DNA from: Actinokineospora iranica
GTDB lineage: Bacteria; Actinomycetota; Actinomycetes; Mycobacteriales; Pseudonocardiaceae
Direction of reading: 5' to 3'
NCBI RefSeq assembly: GCF_900101685.1
Contig: NZ_FMZZ01000007.1
Location: 62,001 to 126,000, forward strand
Length of the DNA stretch: 64,000 nt
The notes under the pieces are model-generated. The model made no database searches. It had not been told where the DNA came from and was given only the letters and a program-made list of their open reading frames with translations. Below are positions 39,701 through 48,502 of the stretch, piece by piece. The position numbers were made by a program, and so were the translations under genes. Position 1 is the stretch's first letter. Every line of letters starts with the position of its first letter.

Positions 39701-42700
39701 GGCTGCACGGCGGTGGCCGAGTTGACGACGACATCGCCGCTGGTGTTCCCGCCCGCGGCGGGGGTCCAGATCCAACTCGCGGTCGGCGCGCCGGACACCG
39801 CAGGCCGACGCCGGTTCACCGTGCACGCCCGGCCGGAGAACTCCGAGGTCACCTGGACCGAGGTGGCGTCGGGTCTGCTGGCGCGGCACGCCGGGCACGG
39901 CGACGCCGACCCGGCCCCGTGGCCGCCCGCGGCGGCCGAGGCGATCGATCCGGCGCTGGCCGGGGAGCGGCTGGCCGCGGCCGGACTGGCCTGGGGACCC
40001 GCTTTCGCGGGCCTGACCGCGCTGTGGCGGCGGGGGAACGCCGCGTTCGCCGAGGTTACGCTGCCCGCCGGGGTCGCGGCCGCCGGGTTCGGGCTGCACC
40101 CGGCGGTGTTGGAGGTCGCCTTGCGCGTCCCCCTGCTCGCCGGGCTGAGCCTGCCGGGCCAGGCCGCAGCCGTGGCCCGGCTGTCCGGGTTCCGACTGCT
40201 CGCCACCGGCGCCACCACGGTCCGGGTGACGGCGACCCTGAGCGAGGACGGCGCAGTCGCGGTGCGCCTCGCCGACCAGGGCGGGCAGCCGGTCGCCGAG
40301 ATCGGGGTCCTGCGCACCCGGGCGCTCACCGCGGCCGAACTCGGCCTGGCCGGGAGCCGGGACCACGACGCGCTGTTCGAGATCGGCTGGGAGCCGGTCG
40401 AACTCGCGTCCCCGGCCGACGCCCCGGGCGTGGTCGACTGGGACGCGGACACCGCGGACCCGGGCGCTGTCGTCGGGCGCGCGGACACGTCGCCGATGGC
40501 GGCGGTGGCCTGGCTGACTGGGTCCACTGAGGACAGTGTGGATTCGTTGGGTGGCGCGGAGACCAGTGACACGGTTGGGGTTGTTCACCGGGCAAGCCGT
40601 CGTGTGTTGGGTCTGGCGCAGCGCTGGCTGGCTGACGAGCGGGTGGCCGACCTCCCGCTGGTCCTGGTCACCCGGGGCGCGGTCGCGACCGGCGGCGAGG
40701 ATGTGGCGGACCTGGGCGGAGCCGCGGTCTGGGGCATGGTCCGCTCGGCGCAGTCGGAGTTCCCCGGCCGGTTCGTCCTGGTCGACACCGACACCGGTGA
40801 GCTGTCCCAGACCGCGATCGAGGCCGTGGTGGCCGCGGGGGAGCCGCAGGTCGCGGTGCGGGGCGGGCAGGCGTTCGTGCCTCGGCTGCGCCGAGTGCCC
40901 GCGCCATCGTCCGCCGCGCCGGTCTGGGGCGGTGCGGGCGGTGCGGGCACCGTCCTGATCACCGGCGGCACCGGCACGCTCGGCGGGCTGGTCGCCCGGC
41001 ACCTGGTCGCCGAGCACGGGGTTCGGCGGCTGCTGCTCACCAGCCGCAGGGGGAGCGCCGCGCGGGGAGCGGACGAGCTGGTAGCGGAGCTGACCGGGCT
41101 CGGCGCGGAGGTCACCGTCGCCGCGTGCGACACCGGCGACCGGGCGGCGCTGTCCGCGCTGCTGGCGAGCGTGCCCGAGGCGCACCCGCTGACCGGGATC
41201 GTCCACGCGGCGGGCGCGCTGGACGACGGCCTGATCACCGCGCAGACCGTCGACCGCCTCGACGCCGTGCTGCGGCCCAAGGTCGACGCGGCCTGGCACC
41301 TGCACGACCTCACCCGCGACCGGAACCTGTCCGCGTTCGTCCTGTTCTCGTCGTTCGCTGGCGTCGTCGGCGGCGCGGGCCAGTCCAACTACGCCGCGGC
41401 GAACGCCTTCCTCGACGGCCTCGCGCACCACCGCGCGGCCACCGGGCTGGCGGCGACCTCGGTCGCCTGGGGCCTGTGGGCGCAGACCAGCGGGATGGCC
41501 GAGCACCTCGACGCGGCCGACATCGACCGCATCGTCCGCGCGGGCTTCCCGCTGATCGAGTCGGACCAGGGGCTGCGGATGCTCGACATCGCGCTCACCC
41601 TCGGCCGCCCGATGGTGGTCGGCGCCCCGGTGGACGTGCCGACGCTGCGCAAGTCCCGGCCAGCGCAGGTGCCCCGGCTGCTGACCGCGCTGGCCAGGAC
41701 TCCGTCTCGGCGCTCGGTGCGCGAGACCGGGGTGAGCCTGGCGTCGCTGGCCGACTCGCTGGCCCGGCTGCCCGCGGCCGAGCAGCGGGCGGCGCTGCTC
41801 GATGTGGTGCGCGGCGAGGTCGCCGCGGTGCTCGGCCACGCCGACTCGACCGGCGTCGGCGACGACCAGCGCTTCACCGAGCTGGGGTTCGACTCGCTGA
41901 CCTCGGTCGAGTTGCGCAACCGGCTCAGCGCGGCGGCCGAGATCCGGCTGCCCACCACGCTGATCTTCGACCACCCCTCGCCCGCCGCGCTCGCGGAGTA
42001 CCTGCGGGCCGCGCTCGTCGGCGGCGGCGATGCGACCGACACCCGGTTCGACTTCGCCGCCGACATCGCGCTACCCGACGACATCCAGCCCGCCGACGAC
42101 GTCCTCACCTGCGTCGCCGACCCCAAGCACGTCCTGCTCACCGGGGCCACCGGCTTCCTGGGCGCGTTCGTGCTGCGCGACCTCGTGCGCACGACCGGCG
42201 CCACGGTGCACTGCCTGGTGCGCGGGCAGGACGAGGCCGACGCGCTGCGCCGGGTCCAGGAAAACCTGCGCTGGTACCGCATCGGCGAGCAGGTCGACCC
42301 CGACCGGGTGCGGATCGTCGTCGGCGACCTGGCCGCGCCCCGGCTCGGGCTCACCGAGGAGCGGTTCGACTCGTTGGCGCGCACGGTGGACGCCGTCTAC
42401 CACGTCGGCGCGTCGGTCAACTGGATTCACACCTACGAGACAGTCCGGGCGGCCAACGTCGCGGGCACGGTCGAGTTGCTGCGCCTGGCGGCCCGGCACC
42501 GCACGGTCCCGGTGCACCACGTCTCCACGACCGGCGTCTTCCCCGGCCCGCCGACCCCCGGCGTGCCGATCACGGTGACCGACCCGGCCGGCCCCGGCGC
42601 GGCGTTGCCCAACGGGTACACGCAGAGCAAGTGGGTCGCCGAGCAGATCATCGGGCTGGCCAGGGAACGCGGCCTGCCGGTGTCGGTTTACCGGGTGGAC

Positions 42701-43258
42701 CAGGTGGCGGGCGACCAGGTCACCGGGTCCTGCCAGACCCGCGACTTCGTCTGGCTCACCGTCAAGGGCGTGGTGCAGGCGGGCGCGGCGCCCGAGGACC
42801 TGCCGGGCCTGTTCCGCCTCATGCCGGTGGACTACGCCAGCGCCGCGCTCGTGCGCGTCTCCCGCGACCCGGCCTCGGCTGGCGGCACTTTCCACCTCTG
42901 CAACGACAGCCACGTGAGTTTCGCCGACATCGTGGCGCACCTGCGCGACCGCGGCTACCCGCTGCCGGAACTGGACCGCGCCACCTGGTTCGACCTCGTG
43001 CGGGCCGACCCGAAGAACGCGATCGTCGCGCTGCTGGACGCGGTGGAGATACTGATCGAGGACCCCGAGTCCTTCTACCCGGCGTTCGACACCGCCCAGA
43101 CGGCGGAAGCGTTGCGCGGCAGCGGAATCACCTGCCCGGCGGTGACCGGCGACCTGCTCGCGAAGTACGTCGACTTCTTCATCCAGGCCGGATACCTGCC
43201 AGAACCGCCCGCTCAGGCGGAACGGGCGCGGGTGCGCGTCGGCGGCGCACCCGGGTAA
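36746..43258 (+). CDS. Type I modular PKS, module KS-AT(methylmalonyl)-DH-KR-ACP with terminal thioester reductase
   Basis: A 2170-residue final module. An N-terminal docking coil ([20 protein letters not shown]) is followed by KS (Cys205; EAHGTGT). The AT has GQSQGE (Ser659) and YASH (759-762), predicting methylmalonyl-CoA. The DH has [10 protein letters not shown] with His961 intact, but the usual Asp in HPAVLEVAL is Glu1123. The KR has GGTGTLG (1407-1413), LDD (1492-1494, B-type) and Tyr1549. The ACP has LGFDS (Ser1717). The C-terminal reductase, from about 1790, has GATGFLG (1800-1806) and YTQSK (Tyr1958, Lys1962). Release would be by NADPH reduction to an aldehyde or alcohol instead of hydrolysis. 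It lies 46 bp after the first PKS gene. Confidence 0.95.
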   Translation: MASDNEAKLLDYLKRVTADLRRARRRVAELESGAQEPIAIVGMACRYPGAETPDELWRLVMAEGDAISEFPADRGWDLDNLYDPDPKARGRTYVRQAGFLDTATRFDAAFFGISPREAVAMDPQQRLLLETAWEALEQAGIDPLGLKGSRTGVFTGMVEQSYLGLPAPAEFEGYLMTSLLTSMGSGRIAYTLGLEGPAVSVDTACSSSLVALHLAVRSLRSGESDLALAGASYVSANPVGHIDFSHQNGLAADGRCKPFAAAADGIGWSEGVGLLVVERLSDARRLGHRVLAIVRGTAVNSDGASNGLTAPNGPSQERVIRDALADSRLTTSDVDAVEAHGTGTRLGDPIEAQALLATYGQGRPGDRPLWLGSLKSNIGHAQAASGVGGVIKMIQAIRHGVLPKTLHVDRPTPMVDWSAGAVRLLEEPLSWPETGRPRRAGVSAFGASGTNAHVILEQAPEPAEPAEPAARPTAAPPVPWVLSAKTPAALRAQAGRLLAFAEGSAVADHVDVADIAFSLATTRSALEHRAAVTGLDRGELLGGLKALAVGVNGPGVVRGRAKQGGKTVFVFPGQGGQWAEMAVRLLDEAPVFAEQVRACERALSPYVDWSLEAVLRGAEGAPTIDNVEVIQPVLFSVAVSLAALWRSYGVEPDAVIGQSQGEVPAAYVAGALTLEDAAMVAALRSQVASVLHGQGAIASVSLSRDEVEQRLRNWGGRLSVAVVNGPGATVIAGDLDALDEFVAHCARQDIRAKVFPASYASHSAQVEQIRDRLLAALAPVRPRSGTVPFYSTATADWIDGADLGAEYWYQNLRRPVEFEKATQSLVEQGFGAFVEVSPHPVLTGSLTERFPDAVAVATLRRDDGGLTRFLASLGGFHTSGGRVDWRRPFPQHTAAVELPTYAFQRERYWHAASAAPANAADLGLAAAEHPLLAAAVPVAGADQVLFTGRVSPRTHRWLDDHRVLGAPVLPAALLAELATRAGDEVGCTAVAELTTTSPLVFPPAAGVQIQLAVGAPDTAGRRRFTVHARPENSEVTWTEVASGLLARHAGHGDADPAPWPPAAAEAIDPALAGERLAAAGLAWGPAFAGLTALWRRGNAAFAEVTLPAGVAAAGFGLHPAVLEVALRVPLLAGLSLPGQAAAVARLSGFRLLATGATTVRVTATLSEDGAVAVRLADQGGQPVAEIGVLRTRALTAAELGLAGSRDHDALFEIGWEPVELASPADAPGVVDWDADTADPGAVVGRADTSPMAAVAWLTGSTEDSVDSLGGAETSDTVGVVHRASRRVLGLAQRWLADERVADLPLVLVTRGAVATGGEDVADLGGAAVWGMVRSAQSEFPGRFVLVDTDTGELSQTAIEAVVAAGEPQVAVRGGQAFVPRLRRVPAPSSAAPVWGGAGGAGTVLITGGTGTLGGLVARHLVAEHGVRRLLLTSRRGSAARGADELVAELTGLGAEVTVAACDTGDRAALSALLASVPEAHPLTGIVHAAGALDDGLITAQTVDRLDAVLRPKVDAAWHLHDLTRDRNLSAFVLFSSFAGVVGGAGQSNYAAANAFLDGLAHHRAATGLAATSVAWGLWAQTSGMAEHLDAADIDRIVRAGFPLIESDQGLRMLDIALTLGRPMVVGAPVDVPTLRKSRPAQVPRLLTALARTPSRRSVRETGVSLASLADSLARLPAAEQRAALLDVVRGEVAAVLGHADSTGVGDDQRFTELGFDSLTSVELRNRLSAAAEIRLPTTLIFDHPSPAALAEYLRAALVGGGDATDTRFDFAADIALPDDIQPADDVLTCVADPKHVLLTGATGFLGAFVLRDLVRTTGATVHCLVRGQDEADALRRVQENLRWYRIGEQVDPDRVRIVVGDLAAPRLGLTEERFDSLARTVDAVYHVGASVNWIHTYETVRAANVAGTVELLRLAARHRTVPVHHVSTTGVFPGPPTPGVPITVTDPAGPGAALPNGYTQSKWVAEQIIGLARERGLPVSVYRVDQVAGDQVTGSCQTRDFVWLTVKGVVQAGAAPEDLPGLFRLMPVDYASAALVRVSRDPASAGGTFHLCNDSHVSFADIVAHLRDRGYPLPELDRATWFDLVRADPKNAIVALLDAVEILIEDPESFYPAFDTAQTAEALRGSGITCPAVTGDLLAKYVDFFIQAGYLPEPPAQAERARVRVGGAPG

Positions 43259-43349
43259 CCGGCCGCTCATCTCCCGCCGGTTGCCGAGCGGCGACCGAGC
43301 CGTGAACACGGGTCGGGAAGATCCGACAGGAAACACACGAGGAGGCAGG

Positions 43350-44525
43350 GTGACCACGACCGCGACCGACATCGCGCGCGTTCTCGACGCGGTGAAATCC
43401 ATTGTTCCGCAGCTTCGGGAGAACGGTCTGGAAGGCGAGAGGCGACGGTGGATCGCCGAGGAGAACATCGACCTCCTGGAAAAAGCCGAGGTGTACCGGA
43501 CGGGCGTGCCCCAGCGGTTCGGCGGCCTCGACCTCACGGTCGTCGACCACATCAAGATCCTGCTGGAGATCGCCCGCGGCTGCGGGTCGACCGGCTGGGT
43601 CTCCGAGGGCTACATCACCGCGGCCTGGATGATCCGGCTGTATCCCGAGCGGACCCAGCGCGAGGTCTACGCGGACGGCTCGGTGCGGGTGTCCGGCGGC
43701 TTCACCCCGTCCGGGAAGATCGAGCGCGTCGAGGGCGGGTACGTCCTCGACGGAAGCTGGCGGTTCAACACCGGCTGCCGGGGCGCGCACTGGAACCTCG
43801 CGGTGTCCACCCTCACCAACCCCGACGGCACGACCGAACAGCTCATGGCCGTGGTGCCGATCCAGGAGTTCGGCATCGCAGACGACTGGGAGGTGATGGC
43901 CGCCGCGGGCACCGGAAGCGCCACGGTGACCGCGCGGGAGGTGTTCGTGCCCGAGCACCGGGTGGTGAACATGGCCGACGCGTTCGCCTGGCCAGGCGAC
44001 CCGGCCGGGGACCAGCCGACCGGCCGGGACTACGGCCTGATCAGCCTGGTGATGGCCGAGTCGACGGCGGTGATCGTCGGCCTCGCGCGCGGCGTCTACG
44101 AGATGTTCGTGGAGCGGGCCCCTGGCAAGCCGATCTCCTACACCGCATGGGAAGACCAGGCTCGGCACCCGCTCGTGCACGTGCAGGTCGGGACGGCGGC
44201 GAACAAGATCGCCGCGGCCGAGGCGCTGCTGGCCAACCAGGCGGCCCTGATGCAGCGGCGCGCGGACGCGGGGGAGCGGCTGACCCTGGTCGAGCGGGCG
44301 ACGCTGCGCGGGCAGTGCGGGTACGCGGTCCAACTCGCCCGGGAGGCGGCGAGCGAGCTGTTCGCGGCGAGCGGGGCGTCCGCGATCGCGCTGGCCATGC
44401 CGATCCAGCGCTTCTTCCGCGACATCCAGGGAATCTCCATGCACGCGGTGATGACCCCGAACGCGAACCTGGAGCTCTACGGCCGGGTCCTGCTGGGCTT
44501 GGACCCGGAGACGCCGTTTCTCTGA
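43350..44525 (+). CDS. Acyl-CoA dehydrogenase-like (group D) flavin monooxygenase, copy 2
   Basis: A 391-residue paralogue of the enzyme at 30510, with the same blocks: RWIAEENIDLLEKAEVYRTG, ARGCGSTGWVSEGY, GSWRFNTGCRGAHWN, AAAGTGSATVTAREVFVPEHR and FAASGASA. The C-terminal ends are almost interchangeable (LLGLDPETPFL here, MLGLDPDAPVL there). GTG 43350 lies behind GAGGAGG and starts VTTTATDIARVLD; the frame is open to 43281 but without coding character. It is the last plus-strand gene of the cluster, followed by a strong terminator. It probably hydroxylates an intermediate with flavin supplied by the reductase at 26027. Confidence 0.85.
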   Translation: MTTTATDIARVLDAVKSIVPQLRENGLEGERRRWIAEENIDLLEKAEVYRTGVPQRFGGLDLTVVDHIKILLEIARGCGSTGWVSEGYITAAWMIRLYPERTQREVYADGSVRVSGGFTPSGKIERVEGGYVLDGSWRFNTGCRGAHWNLAVSTLTNPDGTTEQLMAVVPIQEFGIADDWEVMAAAGTGSATVTAREVFVPEHRVVNMADAFAWPGDPAGDQPTGRDYGLISLVMAESTAVIVGLARGVYEMFVERAPGKPISYTAWEDQARHPLVHVQVGTAANKIAAAEALLANQAALMQRRADAGERLTLVERATLRGQCGYAVQLAREAASELFAASGASAIALAMPIQRFFRDIQGISMHAVMTPNANLELYGRVLLGLDPETPFL

Positions 44526-44544
44526 GAAAAGCGGGAAAAGCAGT

Positions 44545-44588
44545 GTCGGCCTCCATGACCCGACCCGGTGTGGGTCATGGAGGCCGAC
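44545..44588. terminator. Strong hairpin terminator at the end of the PKS operon
   Basis: Perfect 17-bp arms at 44545-44561 and 44572-44588 around a 10-base loop, 19 bases after the monooxygenase stop. Confidence 0.8.
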
Positions 44589-44740
44589 TTTCCGCACTCG
44601 CCCCGCGGGCGGGGTGACCGGGCTGACCGACGAGGGGGAGGCGCCGGGTCAACGGTGCCCACCCGCCCAAGGGACGAGGAACAACCCGCGGCGGCGCCGT
44701 CGGACCCGCGACCGACGACGCCACCAGCGGCCGTGCCCGC

Positions 44741-45628
44741 CTAGCCCTCGAGCTTGAGGGCCTCGTAGACGCCGGAGAAGTCGTCGGAGCCGAAGCCCGC
44801 GGCGACCCGCTTGTCCATGAGGTCCTGCATCGGGTCGAGCAGGGCGGAGCTGATGCCCTGGTCGACGCTGGCCTGGCGGATGTTGCGGAAGCCGACCTGC
44901 TGCATGGCCAGGGTCGCGGCGACGTCGACGGTGTACTCGCCGGTGTCGATCTGCTTGGCGAAGTGCGGGACGATGCCCATGATCCCGGTGAGGTAGGGGA
45001 TCAGCAGGGACGTGGAGAAGTCCTGCGCGCCGATGCCCTCGCTGCCGACGACGGCCATGGCGTGCACCGCGCCGCCGAGCATCCCGTACATCGCGCCGTT
45101 GAGGGCGAGGTCGAGCAGCGAGGCGTGGCCGGGGTCGGTCCCGGTGAACCGGGCGTCGCCAAGCACCTCCAGCAGCGGCTTGTTGTCCTCGAAGACGGCC
45201 TGCGACTCGCCGCTGTAGAGCACGAACGCGCCCGGCTTGCCGATCATCGGCGGGACGGCCATGATGCCGCCGTCGATGTAGGCGCAGCCCTTCTCCTTGG
45301 CCAGGGCGGCGGCTTCCTTCGCCTCGGCGGGGAGGCCGTTGGTGATGTTGAAGACGACGCTGCCGTCGAGGGCGTCGCCCGCCTGCTCGAAGACGTCCTT
45401 GACGGCCCGGTAGTCGAGCACGCAGATGACGACGGCCTCACTGGCCCGCACGGCGTCGGCGACGCTGTCGGCCCGGTGGGCGCCCTTGGCGACCAGGTCG
45501 TCGGCCTTGCTCGCGGTGCGGTTCCACACCGTCGTCGAGTGGCCCGCCGCCAGGAACGCCTCGGCCAGGGCCTTCCCCATGTCCCCCAGGCCGATGACCG
45601 TGACGTCGGTTTTTCCGGTGCTTGCCAT
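44741..45628 (-). CDS. Imine reductase family NADPH oxidoreductase
   Basis: A 295-residue protein of the beta-hydroxyacid dehydrogenase/6PGDH superfamily. The cofactor motif GLGDMGKAL (13-21) and WNRT (NADPH type), with HASLLDLALNGAMYGMLGGA, match imine reductases better than hydroxyisobutyrate dehydrogenases. Asp173 sits where (R)-type imine reductases have their proton donor, and the dehydrogenase Lys is absent. It would reduce a cyclic imine to an amine. ATG 45628 follows AAGGGAG; the frame extends to 45691 but through the operator region. An ACTTAC-N6-GTTAGT site lies upstream, as at the HxlR gene. Whether it acts on the PKS product is an inference. Confidence 0.85.
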   Translation of the reverse strand: MASTGKTDVTVIGLGDMGKALAEAFLAAGHSTTVWNRTASKADDLVAKGAHRADSVADAVRASEAVVICVLDYRAVKDVFEQAGDALDGSVVFNITNGLPAEAKEAAALAKEKGCAYIDGGIMAVPPMIGKPGAFVLYSGESQAVFEDNKPLLEVLGDARFTGTDPGHASLLDLALNGAMYGMLGGAVHAMAVVGSEGIGAQDFSTSLLIPYLTGIMGIVPHFAKQIDTGEYTVDVAATLAMQQVGFRNIRQASVDQGISSALLDPMQDLMDKRVAAGFGSDDFSGVYEALKLEG

Positions 45629-45693
45629 TGAACTCCCTTTCCGCGGGTGTGTCTGCACCGACCAGTTTTCCGGTTCCGGCGAAATCGTCAAGT

Positions 45694-45711
45694 ACTTACA
45701 TTTTTGTTAGT
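45694..45711. promoter_or_regulatory. Candidate HxlR operator, site 2
   Basis: ACTTAC (45694-45699), 6-base spacer, GTTAGT (45706-45711), about 65 bp upstream of the imine reductase start. It has the same half-sites (one mismatch) and the same spacing as the site at 22995-23012 next to the HxlR gene. Confidence 0.6.
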
Positions 45712-46139
45712 ACCTAGGGGGCTGTCGCGGCCTGCTCGACCGGTAATCTGTCAGCTTGTCACATCATTACTACCGGGCGGCGCGGGGGCTGGCAATCCAA
45801 TATTCGGATTACCGCGCCCCGGTCGTCCACAGGTGTGATTCCGATTCTGTCGAGGGTGGAGTGCGGTGCTGAAGTCGATTGTGTCGATTTTCCATTCTCA
45901 CTCCGGATATCGGGTTCGGAGGCGCGTGTCCAGGGGATTTCAGCCTCGTCACTCGGCCAACCGGGGTGGGACGTGGCGCGATGATCGGGCTTTTCCTGGA
46001 ATCACCCCTGAATGTCCCTTAGGAGTGCCTGGTCGGGCGGTTGTGCGAGCGACAGCGCCTTAGGCCCGGACCAGGATTTCCCGGCGACCCGGGGCGCCGC
46101 AACGGCGCCCGTCGGCCCATGGGTGGTGGAGAGGGAGAC
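45712..46139. other. Intergenic region without a recognisable gene
   Basis: About 430 bp, more AT-rich than average in its first half (around 45740-45920). No frame resembles a protein and no hairpin stands out. It joins the end of the cluster to the block of gene relics. Confidence 0.5.
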
Positions 46140-46299
46140 ATGACCAGCCCATTCGGGCCGTCGGACGAGTTCTGGCGTGTGCTGCGCGACGGGGTGGACG
46201 CCGTCACAGCGGCCCTCGGGCTGGGCGAGGGCCTGCGGGCCGGATTCCTGGCCGATGTCGACGCCTTCGACGCGGCCTTCTTCGGGGGTGCCGAGCCAT
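46140..46299 (+). pseudogene. Ketosynthase N-terminus relic
   Basis: From ATG 46140 (behind GAGGGAGAC) the frame gives SDEFWRVLRDGVDAVTA, then a collapsed stretch, then RAGFLADVDAFDAAFFGG. In intact PKS proteins these blocks are about 30 residues further apart and continue into SPREA, which is missing here. The likeness breaks off near 46299. It is a short, internally deleted remnant of a PKS ketosynthase, and no active-site segment survives. Confidence 0.7.
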
Positions 46300-46580
46300 T
46301 CGGCGGTGACCGCGGCGTCGGCGACCACGAGCCCGCGCGCAGGCCGGAGGCCTCCCGCCGGTACCGGCAGCGCGACAGCGTGCGCTCGAACGCCTCGACG
46401 GGCAGCAGCGCGGTGGTCGAACTCGGCCACGCGGTCGAGTGGTCGTCGGCGAGGGCGTGCACGAGCGGCGGGAGGCCGCCGCTGAGGGAGTGGGCCTGCG
46501 CGGCGAGCGCGGGCTCCATGCGCTGGGCCAGGATCTGCTCGACGCCTCTGGGGGACAGCGGGTGCGGCCGCGATCGGCGA
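46300..46580 (-). pseudogene. LuxR/STAND-type regulator ATPase fragment
   Basis: On the minus strand, about 46380-46580 reads VEQILAQRMEPALAAQAHSL, then SGGLPPLVHALADDH and ALLPVEAFERTLSRCRYR. This resembles the lid region of large LuxR (LAL) or AfsR-type ATPases, where SGGNPLLLHALLDDH is typical. Before and after it the frame loses likeness. It is a fragment of a regulator gene and carries no DNA-binding domain. Confidence 0.5.
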
Positions 46581-46638
46581 CAGCGCGGCTCGTGTGGGAG
46601 TTCGGCGTGGAACAGCGGGTGGGTCGAGTGCGGCGCCG

Positions 46639-46773
46639 CGGGTGTGGGGGCGGATGCACGGACTGGTGGCGCTGGAGGTGTGCGGCCACCTCCAGCCCCA
46701 GGTCGCCGACCCGGTCAAGGTCTACCGCACCGACATGCGCGACCTCACCCGCTCCCTGGGGCTGAGCGACTAA
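46639..46773 (+). pseudogene. TetR C-terminal domain fragment
   Basis: The frame ending at TAA 46771-46773 reads RVWGRMHGLVALEVCGHL and ends DMRDLTRSLGLSD. This is the C-terminal helix pair of TetR proteins whose ligand domain ends with HGLVALE-GHL. No helix-turn-helix precedes it in any frame. It is a remnant, convergent with the kinase gene. Confidence 0.65.
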
Positions 46774-46776
46774 GTC

Positions 46777-48357
46777 TTAGCCCCGCAGGACGGTCGAGCT
46801 GTCGATCTTCCAGATGCCGTCCTGGTTGACCAGCCCGTAGCGGTGCCGTTCGCGGGAGACGCTGCCGCTGGTGAAGGTGTACTCCACGGTGGCCTCGACG
46901 AACGCGCCGTCGCCGCCGGTCACCTCGGAGACCCGCACGGATCGTTTATCCCGCCAGAACCGCTGGTACGTGCCGAACCCGCCGGACGGGTGCGCCTGGT
47001 ACTTCGGGGTGAGCCGGACCCACGCCTGCTCCAGGCTGCCGGGCACCAGGGCGTAGTAGTCGCTGATGGCGGCCTGCCTGGCCGCCGGGGTGTCCGGGGC
47101 CGGGGTGGACAGTGCCGGGGCGGGGGGCGTGGTGACGGTGCTCGTCACGGTGGTCACCGAGGTCACCGTGGCTGTCGTGCTCGGCGGCGGGCTCGGGGTC
47201 GTCGTGGTGACCGGCGGCGGGGGGACCGCGGACTCGGTCGTGGTCGCCTGCGGGGTGGGGGTGGCTTCGCTGGTGGTCGGGCCGGTGGCCGCGGCCGCGG
47301 GGCCGCCGTCGTCACCGGACAGGGTCAGCGCCAGCAGCCCGCCGACCAGGCCGAGGACCACCACGGCCGCGGCCACCAGCAGGACGGGGCGGGTGCGGTC
47401 CTTCTCCCTCGGCTCGTCCTCGGCGACCACGGGCGTGGGCTCGAACAGCGGGGTCGGTGGCGCGGGCGGGGCCGTCAGGGTCGGGGGATTGGCCGCCGTC
47501 GGGGTCGCCACGGCCGTCGGCGCGGCGGCGGGCAGCGCGGAAAGCTGCCTGTTCCCGGCCAGGACGTCGCTGATCTCGGCCATGGTCGGCCGCGCAGCCG
47601 GGTCCGCGGCCAGCATCCGGACCAGCAGGTCGGTGAGGTCGCCGGACCGCTTGGGCGGGGTGATCACCCCGGAGGACACGCGGTAGAGCAACGCCATCGT
47701 GTTGTCGTCCACGCCGAACGGCGGGATGCCCTCGACCGCGGCGTAGAGGGTCGCGCCGAGGGAGAACACGTCGGAGGGGAACGTCGCCCGCTCGCCCTTG
47801 GCCACCTCGGGGGCGAGGTAGGCGGGAGTGCCGGAGACGGTGTTGGTCATGGTGCCCGCGACGTCCTCGACCAGCCGGGAGATCCCGAAGTCGGTGATCT
47901 TCACCGCGCCCTTGTCGCCGAGCAGGATGTTGCCCGGCTTGATGTCCCGGTGCACGATCCCGGCCTCGTGCGCCGCGGCCAGCGCTGCGGCGAGGTCCGC
48001 GCCGATCCGCCCGGCCTCGGCCGGGGACAGGGTGCGCTCGGTCATCACGTGCGCGAGGCTGGTCGAGGGCAGGTGCTCCATGACGAGATAGGGGAGTCCG
48101 TCGTCCTCGATCACGTCGTAGACGGTGATCGCGTTCGGGTGCTGCAGCTTGGCCGCGATCCGGCCCTCGCGCATCGCGACCCGGTTGACCTCGTCGGCCT
48201 GCAGACCGGTCAGCGAAGCGGGGGTGCGCACCTGCTTCACCGCCACCGTGCGGTGCAGCCGCTCGTCGTAGGCCTGCCAGACGACCCCCATCCCCCCGCT
48301 GCCGAGTTCGCTGATCAACCGGTACCGACCGGCGATCACCCGATCTTCGTCACTCAT
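46777..48357 (-). CDS. Membrane Ser/Thr protein kinase, PknB-like
   Basis: A 526-residue receptor-like kinase. The kinase domain (about 10-270) has the Gly loop LGSGGMGVV, Lys41, catalytic HRDIKPGN (Asp138), DFG (156-158) and PAYLAPE. A Pro/Ala-rich linker leads to one membrane helix (about 324-346). Outside there is a Thr/Pro-rich stalk and an NTF2-like domain (about 430-526; ISDYYALVPGSLEQAWVRL) that may sense the wall or a ligand. No PASTA repeats are present. ATG 48357 is used. It is divergent from the epimerase gene. Confidence 0.95.
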   Translation of the reverse strand: MSDEDRVIAGRYRLISELGSGGMGVVWQAYDERLHRTVAVKQVRTPASLTGLQADEVNRVAMREGRIAAKLQHPNAITVYDVIEDDGLPYLVMEHLPSTSLAHVMTERTLSPAEAGRIGADLAAALAAAHEAGIVHRDIKPGNILLGDKGAVKITDFGISRLVEDVAGTMTNTVSGTPAYLAPEVAKGERATFPSDVFSLGATLYAAVEGIPPFGVDDNTMALLYRVSSGVITPPKRSGDLTDLLVRMLAADPAARPTMAEISDVLAGNRQLSALPAAAPTAVATPTAANPPTLTAPPAPPTPLFEPTPVVAEDEPREKDRTRPVLLVAAAVVVLGLVGGLLALTLSGDDGGPAAAATGPTTSEATPTPQATTTESAVPPPPVTTTTPSPPPSTTATVTSVTTVTSTVTTPPAPALSTPAPDTPAARQAAISDYYALVPGSLEQAWVRLTPKYQAHPSGGFGTYQRFWRDKRSVRVSEVTGGDGAFVEATVEYTFTSGSVSRERHRYGLVNQDGIWKIDSSTVLRG

Positions 48358-48502
48358 CTCGCCTCGCCACAGTGCAATCTCACTCCATACGGGTTACACG
48401 ATCGAGTGAAACCGAAACAGGAAAGGAGATCGTTACCACTCTCGGGGGGTCCGTGGCCAGTCGCGCCGTGTTTGCCCTGCGGCCGTCCGGGTATGCGGCA
48501 CC

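Noticed and set aside
32986-41974. Very long minus-strand reading frames opposite the PKS genes
   Set aside because: They mirror high-GC coding DNA on the plus strand, are rich in Arg, Gly, His and Gln, and match no protein family.
44741-45628. 3-hydroxyisobutyrate dehydrogenase for the imine reductase gene
   Set aside because: The superfamily is shared, but the catalytic Lys is missing and ASLLDLALNGAMYG with Asp173 fits imine reductases.
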